Assembly: GCA_002405445.1 (NCBI GenBank)
Contig: DHLV01000257.1
Span: 3,655-18,628 of the forward strand
Reading direction: 5' to 3'
Length of the DNA stretch: 14,974 bases
Source: Flammeovirgaceae bacterium UBA4659
Lineage (GTDB): Bacteria > Bacteroidota > Bacteroidia > Cytophagales > Cyclobacteriaceae
The notes under the pieces were generated by a model, which saw only the letters and a list, made by a program, of their open reading frames with translations, searched no databases and was not told the DNA's origin. Position 1 is the first letter of the stretch; every line of letters begins with the position of its first letter. Below are positions 8,792-14,481 of this stretch, in pieces. Both the position numbers and the translations under genes were made by a program.

Positions 8792-8822
8792 CAAAGGTTC
8801 TACCATTAATACAAGTTTTCAA
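8792..8822 (-). promoter_or_regulatory. Candidate promoter of the ada-like gene
   Basis: On the minus strand a -33 TTG (8822-8820) is followed by exactly 20 nt and then AACCTTTG (8799-8792), one mismatch from the Bacteroidota -7 consensus TAnnTTTG. Transcription would begin near 8787, about 29 nt before the ATG at 8758. The -33 is embedded in the 18-bp repeated element. A perfect TACATTTG at 8766-8759 is an alternative -7, directly before that ATG, but its nearest upstream TTTG is 24 nt away. Confidence 0.45.
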
Positions 8823-8834
8823 CCTGTTTCTTGC
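8817..8834 (-). promoter_or_regulatory. Shared 18-bp element, copy 1 (putative Ada operator)
   Basis: Read on the minus strand this is GCAAGAAACAGGTTGAAA. It matches the element at 10850-10867 at 17 of 18 positions, and the flanks do not match. It covers the -33 region of the ada-like gene and lies in the 209-bp divergent gap between that gene and the MBL-fold hydrolase gene. The position suits a transcription activator contacting RNA polymerase. It starts with GCAA, the B-box sequence reported for E. coli Ada, but that is a short match and may be chance. Confidence 0.55.
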
Positions 8835-8902
8835 GGATTAGAAAAATTGATGCGCGAAATGTAATACCCGCCAGCATTTCGTGCTACCTCAAAACACAAC
8901 TG

Positions 8903-8934
8903 TTTGTCAAAAGCGATGCGCAACAGTTAATTTG
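8903..8934 (+). promoter_or_regulatory. Candidate promoter of the MBL-fold hydrolase
   Basis: TTTG (8903-8906) is followed by a 20-nt spacer and TTAATTTG (8927-8934), which differs from TAnnTTTG only at the second base. The predicted start of transcription is near 8939, leaving a leader of about 29 nt before the ATG at 8968. The spacer carries GATGCGCAA, and a near copy (GATGCGCGAA) lies 66 bp upstream at 8849-8858. Confidence 0.5.
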
Positions 8935-8967
8935 TTTTTGATATCTTCATGCAATAATCTGATTTGT

Positions 8968-9849
8968 ATGCGCTACATTATTTGCTTGCTGTTGTTGACA
9001 AATACACTCTTCGCCCAAAATTTTGATACAGTAAAAATCCGTCCACAACGCGTTACTGACAACATCTACATGCTTACCGGTTCGGGAGGTAACATTGGCC
9101 TGCTGTTGGGAAGTGATGGTGTGTTGATGATTGACGATCAATATGCCCCGCTCTCGCAAAAAATATCTGATGCCATCAAATCGCTTGCTAAAAACAATTT
9201 GCGATTTGTAGTGAATACCCATGTGCATGGAGACCACTCTGGCGGGAACGAAAACTTCAAGAAGCAGGGCGCAACACTGGTGGCACATGAGCAGGTACGC
9301 GTGCGCATGATGACCGAGCAATTCAACAAGAGATTTAACAGAACCACACCCCCACGCGACAAGGATGCTTGGCCACAAATCACCTTTAACACAAATATGA
9401 ATTTTCATGTTAATGGTGAAGATGTGGACTTGATCCATTTAGGTAAAGGCCACACCGATGGCGATTTGATTGTTCATTTCAAAAAAGCAAATGTATTCCA
9501 TGCTGGCGATGCATTTGTGCGATATGGTTATCCCTTTATCGACCTCAGCAGTGGAGGCACTGTCAATGGCTTTATCAAAACACTTGATAAGTTTTTGTTA
9601 TTACTCGATGAAAATTCCAAAGTCATTCCGGGCCACGGAGCGCTTGCCACAAAAGCAGATGTAAAATTACTACGCGATCAGCTGGCGGATATACGCGATC
9701 AAGTAGCAGCTGCAATTAAAAAAGGTACCAAAATGGAAGACATCGCTGGCCTCGGTATCACTGATAAATATGATGAAAAAATGGGCAAAGGCTTTTTGAA
9801 AGGCACGGACTTTGTGATGATGATAGCTGAGAGTTTAAGCGCTAAGTAA
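8968..9849 (+). CDS. Secreted MBL-fold metallo-hydrolase
   Basis: This is a 293-residue metallo-beta-lactamase-fold hydrolase with a clear signal peptide (MRYIICLLLLTNTLFAQ), so it is probably periplasmic. The dinuclear zinc site is intact: THVHGDHSGG (His85, His87, Asp89, His90), His162 in GKGHTDGD, Asp181 in HAGDAF and His223 in PGHGAL. The Asp at the position of the B1-lactamase cysteine makes it resemble glyoxalase II and quinoprotein-relay-type hydrolases more than a true beta-lactamase. The substrate cannot be told from sequence. I chose the ATG at 8968 because it begins the signal peptide; the frame is open to a GTG at 8881, but that extension is not protein-like and covers the promoter. 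It diverges from the ada-like gene and overlaps tail-to-tail by 8 bases with the free Ada metal-binding domain gene. Whether it takes part in the alkylation response is unknown. Confidence 0.9.
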   Translation: MRYIICLLLLTNTLFAQNFDTVKIRPQRVTDNIYMLTGSGGNIGLLLGSDGVLMIDDQYAPLSQKISDAIKSLAKNNLRFVVNTHVHGDHSGGNENFKKQGATLVAHEQVRVRMMTEQFNKRFNRTTPPRDKDAWPQITFNTNMNFHVNGEDVDLIHLGKGHTDGDLIVHFKKANVFHAGDAFVRYGYPFIDLSSGGTVNGFIKTLDKFLLLLDENSKVIPGHGALATKADVKLLRDQLADIRDQVAAAIKKGTKMEDIAGLGITDKYDEKMGKGFLKGTDFVMMIAESLSAK

Positions 9850-10093
9850 ATTTATCAAAAAGCCATTTTTCGTATTGCAATTTTAAGCAATGCCCACACG
9901 GTCGATAACCTAGCTTGACTGCATCGTATTCGGATTCAAAGAAAACGCGATTTTCCATTTTCATCCGTTTGCCGGATTTGCACGTAAGGGTGCCGTAGAT
10001 TTTCAGTTTCTTATTTCCCGCCAGAGTAATCGATTTACTTTTGAGCTTTGCCAACAATTCTTTCTTGCTGATACTACTGTGGTAGGTTATCAT
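9842..10093 (-). CDS. Stand-alone Ada-type metal-binding domain protein
   Basis: This 83-residue protein is an isolated Ada N-terminal domain (Ada_Zn_binding type). Diagnostic features are GTLTCKSGKRMK, NRVFFESEYDA and GYRPCGHC, matching the Ada pattern that ends in FRPCKRC. In E. coli Ada four cysteines bind zinc and Cys38 accepts methyl groups from DNA phosphotriesters, switching Ada to a transcription activator. Here Cys38, Cys66 and Cys69 are present, but the second cysteine of the CxxxC pair is Lys42. His68 or another residue would have to complete the site. The gene follows the oxygenase gene by 28 bp on the same strand and is probably co-transcribed with it. Together with the AraC-methyltransferase at 7910-8758 it would make up a complete but split Ada. 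Alternatively, such small proteins in Bacteroidota may have no methyl-acceptor role. Confidence 0.85.
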   Translation of the reverse strand: MITYHSSISKKELLAKLKSKSITLAGNKKLKIYGTLTCKSGKRMKMENRVFFESEYDAVKLGYRPCGHCLKLQYEKWLFDKFT

Positions 10094-10121
10094 CTAATTA
10101 TCTAATTGCCGATTCATCGAA

Positions 10122-10820
10122 TTAGTTCGCATCATGAAATATAACCCCCATGGCATACCGCGTACCCGATGTCAAGGGGCTAACCCCGTGTTTCATCTTC
10201 GCTTTGTAATAACCGCGGGTGCCTTGCACAGGCCTAAAGTTTGTCGTGAAAATCAACGCATCTCCCCTTTGCAAGTTTATCACCTGCGCCTTGGATTGCG
10301 CTCTTGGCAATTGCTCCATCATCACCAATTCGCCACCCGCAAAATCTCTTTGAGGCTGACTCAATAAAAATACAACTTGAAAGGGAAAATAAACTTCGCC
10401 ATACAGATCTTGATGCAAGGTATTGTATCCTCCTGTTTCATACCGCAAGATCAGTGGAGTAGGCCGCGCTTGATTTACCCTATGACAAAGTTCAATCAAT
10501 TGGCTGTGCTCGGCCGGATATGTTAATTCAATACCTAACCGTTGCATCCATGTATTGGCAATCGGTGCCAAGTACTTGTACATTTCGGTTCGTAATCTCG
10601 CAACCATAACCGGTAGCGGGTAGCTGAAATATTTGTACTCACCCTTGCCAAAACGATACCGTTGCATATCAATCGTATTTCGATACAGCTTTGAGTCAGA
10701 ATAATCAGCAATGAGCGCGTTGCATTCCTCCACAGACAAAAGGTTATTGATTATGGCAAAACCGGATGCATTTAGACAATCTAAGATTTCTGCCCATGCG
10801 AGCGATTCAATATTTTGCAT
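10122..10820 (-). CDS. 2OG-Fe(II) oxygenase, COG3826-like, alkylation-linked
   Basis: This 232-residue protein is a 2-oxoglutarate/Fe(II)-dependent dioxygenase. The iron triad is HxD in TLHQDLYGE (His136, Asp138) plus the distal His211 in KMKHGVSP, and Arg221 in SGTRYAMGVIFHD is placed to bind 2-oxoglutarate. The block RPTPLILRYETGGYN and FAGGELVMMEQ fits the COG3826 family, whose genes often sit beside ada in bacteria (family knowledge from memory). It is not canonical AlkB, which has a different fingerprint; direct demethylation of DNA or RNA is possible but unproven. I start it at the ATG at 10820 (cat on the plus strand) rather than the TTG two codons upstream. Its stop is 28 bp before the free Ada metal-binding domain gene, so they form a two-gene unit. 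It diverges from alkA and has the 18-bp shared element 30 bp upstream. Confidence 0.88.
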   Translation of the reverse strand: MQNIESLAWAEILDCLNASGFAIINNLLSVEECNALIADYSDSKLYRNTIDMQRYRFGKGEYKYFSYPLPVMVARLRTEMYKYLAPIANTWMQRLGIELTYPAEHSQLIELCHRVNQARPTPLILRYETGGYNTLHQDLYGEVYFPFQVVFLLSQPQRDFAGGELVMMEQLPRAQSKAQVINLQRGDALIFTTNFRPVQGTRGYYKAKMKHGVSPLTSGTRYAMGVIFHDAN

Positions 10821-10823
10821 GTA

Positions 10824-10855
10824 CAAATTTCTTTAGATTCCAGTCTGTGTTTCAA
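10824..10855 (-). promoter_or_regulatory. Candidate promoter of the oxygenase / Ada-domain unit
   Basis: A -33 TTG (10855-10853) lies within the shared 18-bp element. A 21-nt spacer leads to GAAATTTG (10831-10824), one mismatch from TAnnTTTG. The transcript would start at or within a few bases of the ATG at 10820, suggesting a leaderless mRNA. The geometry nearly repeats that of the ada-like gene. Confidence 0.4.
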
Positions 10856-10867
10856 CCCGTTTCTTGC
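10850..10867 (-). promoter_or_regulatory. Shared 18-bp element, copy 2 (putative Ada operator)
   Basis: On the minus strand this reads GCAAGAAACGGGTTGAAA and differs from the copy at 8817-8834 in one base. It overlaps the -33 region of the oxygenase promoter and lies 51 bp upstream of the divergent alkA start, so one bound regulator could serve both directions. I found no third copy by eye in the window. Confidence 0.55.
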
Positions 10868-10918
10868 TTTTATGAGCGAAGCCGTTGCGATTATCGGGTA
10901 TTTCAATAACCTTTCGCC

Positions 10919-11800
10919 ATGAAATCGTTCTATATTTCTACTCCCGCTGAGTTCGACTTTTCGCTTTCTTTGGATTTTTTGAAACGCTCTCCAAAAGAAA
11001 AGTTGCACACCATTGATGGTGTTTCGGTTATCAAGGCAATTCCTTTGGGCGAATCTGCCGTTTTGGTTTGCGTAAAGGCATCAGGCAAAAGACTCTTCAT
11101 TCAATCGCTTAACCGAGAGCTGATTGCAACAGAACAATCGCAAGTAAAAAAATTTGTTAGCGAGTGGCTCGATCTGGAAACCAATCTGAAACCGTTTTAT
11201 AACCTGGCCAAAAAAGATAAATTACTGAGCGGCCTCGTTCAGCGCTTTCGCGGCTACCGCATCGTTGGCCAACCCGACTTATACGAATCTTTGATTTGGG
11301 CCGTGCTGGGCCAGCAGATCAACTTGGGATTCGCGTACACACTAAAGCAACGGTTTGTGGAGAAGTACGGCAATTCGGTTGAATGGAATGGCCAACGGTT
11401 TTATCTTTTTCCAAGCTATCAAACCATTGCCAAAGTTTCGCCCAAGGAGTTACTACCATTGCAATTCTCAAAACAAAAAGCAAATTACACAGTGGGCATT
11501 TCTCAAGCATTTGCAGAAGGCAAAATCTCTAAACAGCTTTTGGCAGGGCTGCCGCTGACACAAGCAAAAGAACTACTGATTCAAACCAAGGGCATTGGCA
11601 ACTGGACCGCCAATTACGCATTGATGAAAACATTTCGTTACCCTGATGCATTTCCTTTGGAAGATGCTGGCGTTCACAATGCCATCAAAAACCTGAAACG
11701 CATGAAAACAAAGCCCACACTGGCGCAGGTTAAAAACCTATTCAAGAAGTACAAGGGGTGGGAAGCGTATGCCACGCTTTATTTGTGGAAAAGTCTTTGA
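10919..11800 (+). CDS. alkA: DNA-3-methyladenine glycosylase II (AlkA family)
   Basis: AlkA-type glycosylases excise alkylated bases such as 3-methyladenine and start base-excision repair. This 293-residue protein has an N-terminal beta domain of about 90 residues as in E. coli AlkA, then the helix-hairpin-helix glycosylase core. Marks of the core are LGQQIN (about 130-135), the hairpin IQTKGIGNWTANYAL (about 221-235), and the catalytic aspartate Asp249 in FPLEDAGV. The C-terminal KGWEAYATLYLWKSL matches the KPWRSYALLHIW end of E. coli AlkA. The start is the ATG at 10919. A weak promoter (TTG 10885-10887, 20 nt, AACCTTTC 10908-10915) would again give an almost leaderless transcript. It diverges from the oxygenase and shares its intergenic region, including the 18-bp element. 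It is convergent with the kinase gene, with 40 bp between stops. Confidence 0.94.
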   Translation: MKSFYISTPAEFDFSLSLDFLKRSPKEKLHTIDGVSVIKAIPLGESAVLVCVKASGKRLFIQSLNRELIATEQSQVKKFVSEWLDLETNLKPFYNLAKKDKLLSGLVQRFRGYRIVGQPDLYESLIWAVLGQQINLGFAYTLKQRFVEKYGNSVEWNGQRFYLFPSYQTIAKVSPKELLPLQFSKQKANYTVGISQAFAEGKISKQLLAGLPLTQAKELLIQTKGIGNWTANYALMKTFRYPDAFPLEDAGVHNAIKNLKRMKTKPTLAQVKNLFKKYKGWEAYATLYLWKSL

Positions 11801-11840
11801 CCAGCAAGAACAGCATTTGGGTCTCATCAATTAACAATCA

Positions 11841-13055
11841 CTACGAGCTCTTCAGCTCGATCCTAAAAGTAGTGCCTTGATTTTCTTCAGATGATTTTAT
11901 GAAGATGCGCCCTTCGTGGTATATCTCGATGATACGCTTTGCTAACGTGAGGCCAAGTCCCCAGCCGCGCTTTTTAGTGGTGAAGCCCGGGCGAAACACA
12001 CTGCCAATCATCTTTTTGGGTATCCCCTTGCCCGTGTCAGACAAATCGATAAAAACCTTGCCGTCACTTCCACGCAAAATTTTGATCGCGATAGTACCTG
12101 CGTTGCCCATTGCATCTACGGCATTTTTACATAGGTTCTCCACCACCCACTCAAACAATGGTGCATGAATTTTTGCTTTGATCGTTTCGGAGAGGGTGTA
12201 AACCTCAATCTTTACCTTCGATGATACACGCGGTTGTAAGTACGATACCACGTTGTTGATCAACTGATAAACATTCTCGTCTTTCAAAATCGGTATAGAA
12301 CCAATACTGGAGAAGCGTTCCGTCACCATCCTCAATTTTTGGATGTCTTTGTCCAATTCATCCACCACCCCTTTCTTTTTTAGTTCAGGGTCATCTCGCA
12401 GCACTTCAATCCATGCCATGAGCGATGAAAGAGGTGTACCTAATTGATGTGCAGTTTCTTTCGCCAACCCCACCCACACTCGATTTTGTTCTGATGTACG
12501 CGAATAATTGAACGCCAGGTATGAAATAAATCCAAAAATTGCGAGGATGGCGATTTCAATGTAAGGGTATGCGATCAACTCCGACAATAGAAAAGAATTG
12601 CGGTAGTATACCCTCTGCGTGTACAAAACCTTTTGAGTGCCGGGATCTTTTGCCAATACTTCAATGGGTGGGTACGTCTTGATCATATCAGAGAGTTCAT
12701 CGGCCAAGACCATTTGTTTACGCCTCTCAGACCAGGCAGAATCGACATCAATATTGCGGTAAGAAATGATATTGTTCTTTTCGTCTGTTAATATGGTTGG
12801 AATCGAGTTGTTCTTGTTGATAATCTCTTCGGTGATAAACAGAATATTGTTCTCGGTATCGTTAATAGTATACTCCAGCGCACGTGCAAACAACTTTACC
12901 TGATTGCGCTCCCTTTCCTTCAATTGGTTTACCAGCACATTGGTAAAAAAGATAGTGCCAATGCTAATAAGCATCGAAACTGCCAATATGATCCACTTTA
13001 GATTGGCATTGTCTCGGTAAAATTCTGCTGATGCAGGCGAGCTAGGATTAGACAT
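11841..13055 (-). CDS. Membrane sensor histidine kinase (orphan)
   Basis: This 404-residue two-component sensor kinase has two membrane segments (about residues 19-41 and 159-183) bracketing an extracytoplasmic loop of roughly 115 residues with no recognised sensor fold. No HAMP or PAS is evident between TM2 and the transmitter. The dimerisation/phosphorylation box is KETAHQLGTPLSSL with His203. The ATPase domain has the N box ENLCKNAVDAMG (306-317), the G1 box DLSDTGKGIPK, an F-like FRPGFTT and the G2 box GWGLGLTLAKRI. The signal and the cognate response regulator are unknown, and no regulator gene is in the window. It lies downstream of an ABC-2 transporter operon but behind a strong terminator, so it has its own promoter or depends on readthrough. 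The ATG at 13055 gives a natural cytoplasmic N-terminus. Confidence 0.94.
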   Translation of the reverse strand: MSNPSSPASAEFYRDNANLKWIILAVSMLISIGTIFFTNVLVNQLKERERNQVKLFARALEYTINDTENNILFITEEIINKNNSIPTILTDEKNNIISYRNIDVDSAWSERRKQMVLADELSDMIKTYPPIEVLAKDPGTQKVLYTQRVYYRNSFLLSELIAYPYIEIAILAIFGFISYLAFNYSRTSEQNRVWVGLAKETAHQLGTPLSSLMAWIEVLRDDPELKKKGVVDELDKDIQKLRMVTERFSSIGSIPILKDENVYQLINNVVSYLQPRVSSKVKIEVYTLSETIKAKIHAPLFEWVVENLCKNAVDAMGNAGTIAIKILRGSDGKVFIDLSDTGKGIPKKMIGSVFRPGFTTKKRGWGLGLTLAKRIIEIYHEGRIFIKSSEENQGTTFRIELKSS

Positions 13056-13060
13056 TGAAC

Positions 13061-13087
13061 CAAATTTAGCGAAATAAAAAAATCCAA
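13061..13087 (-). promoter_or_regulatory. Candidate promoter of the histidine kinase, overlapping a terminator
   Basis: TAAATTTG (13068-13061) is a perfect match to the Bacteroidota -7 consensus, five bases before the ATG at 13055. A TTG at 13087-13085 lies 16 nt upstream, slightly close for a -33, and falls inside the terminator stem. If it is used, transcription would start at about the start codon and the mRNA would be leaderless. Confidence 0.45.
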
Positions 13088-13107
13088 GGTGTTTGCCTTG
13101 GATTTTT
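13078..13107 (-). terminator. Strong intrinsic terminator of the ABC transporter operon
   Basis: A perfect 12-bp stem (AAAAATCCAAGG / CCTTGGATTTTT) encloses the loop TGTTTG (plus-strand reading) and gives T-runs on both strands. On the minus strand it ends in seven T residues, 20 bp after the permease stop and 22 bp before the kinase start. It should end the ABC operon transcript. Confidence 0.85.
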
Positions 13108-13127
13108 ACAAGTATCTCATGCCTTCG

Positions 13128-14459
13128 CTATTCCCTCATCATAAACCATTTGGCAAGCACCTTCCAACTCACTTTGGTACCCGTCATCAAAATACCCACG
13201 CGGTAAATGCGGCCGGCAATCCAAGTGGTGAAGATGAAGCCACCCACGAGGAGAACCATGGAAAGAATCAGCTGCTCTATGGGCACGTCAAATGCTATTC
13301 TACCCACCATTGCTACCGGTGAGGTAAAAGGAATGATCGACAGCCAAAAGCTTACAGGGCCATGTGGGTCGCGTAAGATGAACATGAATAACCCAAGATA
13401 GCTAATCAGCAACGGCAGCGTAATTGGAAATTGGAATTGCTGAGATTCCTGAATGGATTCGACAGCCGATCCAACAGCTGCAAACAAAGCGCCATATAAC
13501 AAATAGCCGCCTAAAAAATAAAAAGTGAATACGATCGCAATCTTTCCAAAGGGAATCTGACTTGCATTCTTGAACAATTCAACAAGTTCGGAATCTTGGC
13601 TCTCTTGTATCGCTTCCGCCACTTCCTCATCGCCCAGATTTTTGGTCACTTCTTCCATGGCTTGTTTCTGCGGTATCTCCACTCCAAAATATCCGAGAAC
13701 TCCGGTTGAAAGCACCGATATCAAAATAATCCAAATTAGAAACTGAAGCAGCCCAACGGACGCAATTCCAACAATCTTTCCGAGCATTAATTGGAAAGGC
13801 TTGACGGATGATACAATCACCTCTACAATTTTGGATGTCTTCTCATCAATCACCCCCTGCATAATTTGAATGCCGTAAACCAAAACAAACATGTAAATCA
13901 AGATGCCAAGTAAAAAACCAAGCCCGTACAACAAACCTGAATTTGACGACTTCTCCTCGCCAGTTTCAGAGATGTTGATTTGTTTCAATGATATCTTTGT
14001 TTTTAGGCTTTTGAGCGTCTCTTGATCAATCTTGTATGCCTCCAACTTCAAGTCACGAATGCGGTCCTGCAGTATTGACTCTAAGCCGTTAACTTTTTCA
14101 ATGCTGGGGTTCTCCTTCGTGTAAATCACCATACCGGTGGGGTTGTTCAAATCGAACACGGGGATATAGAGCAATGCGAAATCCTTTGTTTCACTGTATG
14201 CCTTTTTTGCCTGCTCCAGCGGAATCTGCAATTTCGTGAAGTTGTATTTGCGGGTATTCTCGAAAACGAATCTTCCGCTCTCATCCACTACTTGCACATT
14301 TTCCGCTTTGGCAGATTCCGCCTCCTTTTTCATGATGTAAACCAAAACACCGATGATTGCCGGGAAAATCAACGGCACTAAAACAGTCGTAATCAAAAAC
14401 GATTTCTTTTGTACGCGGTTCAAAAACTCGCGCTGGATAATTAACCAAACTTTGTTCAT
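13128..14459 (-). CDS. ABC-2 type transporter permease (NatB-like)
   Basis: This 443-residue integral membrane subunit of an ABC exporter has a first membrane segment at about 23-43, a large extracytoplasmic domain of roughly 130 residues (45-175), and then about five or six more segments between 176 and 420. The cytoplasmic motif EKTSKIVEVIVSSVKPFQLM (206-225) is typical of ABC-2 permeases of the NatB type and is where the ATPase couples. The N-terminal IIQREFLNRVQKKSF is also characteristic. NatB exports sodium in Bacillus, but the substrate here cannot be inferred from sequence. It follows the ATPase gene by 22 bp and is clearly in the same operon. A strong terminator lies just downstream. 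Confidence 0.93.
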   Translation of the reverse strand: MNKVWLIIQREFLNRVQKKSFLITTVLVPLIFPAIIGVLVYIMKKEAESAKAENVQVVDESGRFVFENTRKYNFTKLQIPLEQAKKAYSETKDFALLYIPVFDLNNPTGMVIYTKENPSIEKVNGLESILQDRIRDLKLEAYKIDQETLKSLKTKISLKQINISETGEEKSSNSGLLYGLGFLLGILIYMFVLVYGIQIMQGVIDEKTSKIVEVIVSSVKPFQLMLGKIVGIASVGLLQFLIWIILISVLSTGVLGYFGVEIPQKQAMEEVTKNLGDEEVAEAIQESQDSELVELFKNASQIPFGKIAIVFTFYFLGGYLLYGALFAAVGSAVESIQESQQFQFPITLPLLISYLGLFMFILRDPHGPVSFWLSIIPFTSPVAMVGRIAFDVPIEQLILSMVLLVGGFIFTTWIAGRIYRVGILMTGTKVSWKVLAKWFMMRE

Positions 14460-14481
14460 AGGTAGAAAATTGGGTGGGTGG

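Noticed and set aside
8759..8806. Upstream start (ATG 8806) for the ada-like gene
   Set aside because: It adds 16 residues unlike the domain and lies upstream of the proposed -7 box, so it would not be in the transcript.
8968..9849. Reading the MBL-fold gene as an antibiotic-resistance beta-lactamase
   Set aside because: The zinc site has Asp181 where B1 enzymes have Cys and looks glyoxalase-II-like. Most proteins of this fold are not lactamases and nothing nearby suggests resistance.
11844..11859. Hairpin CGAGCT-CTTC-AGCTCG at the alkA/kinase convergent junction
   Set aside because: It lies inside the last codons of the kinase gene, is short and has no T-tract on either strand, so I do not call it a terminator.
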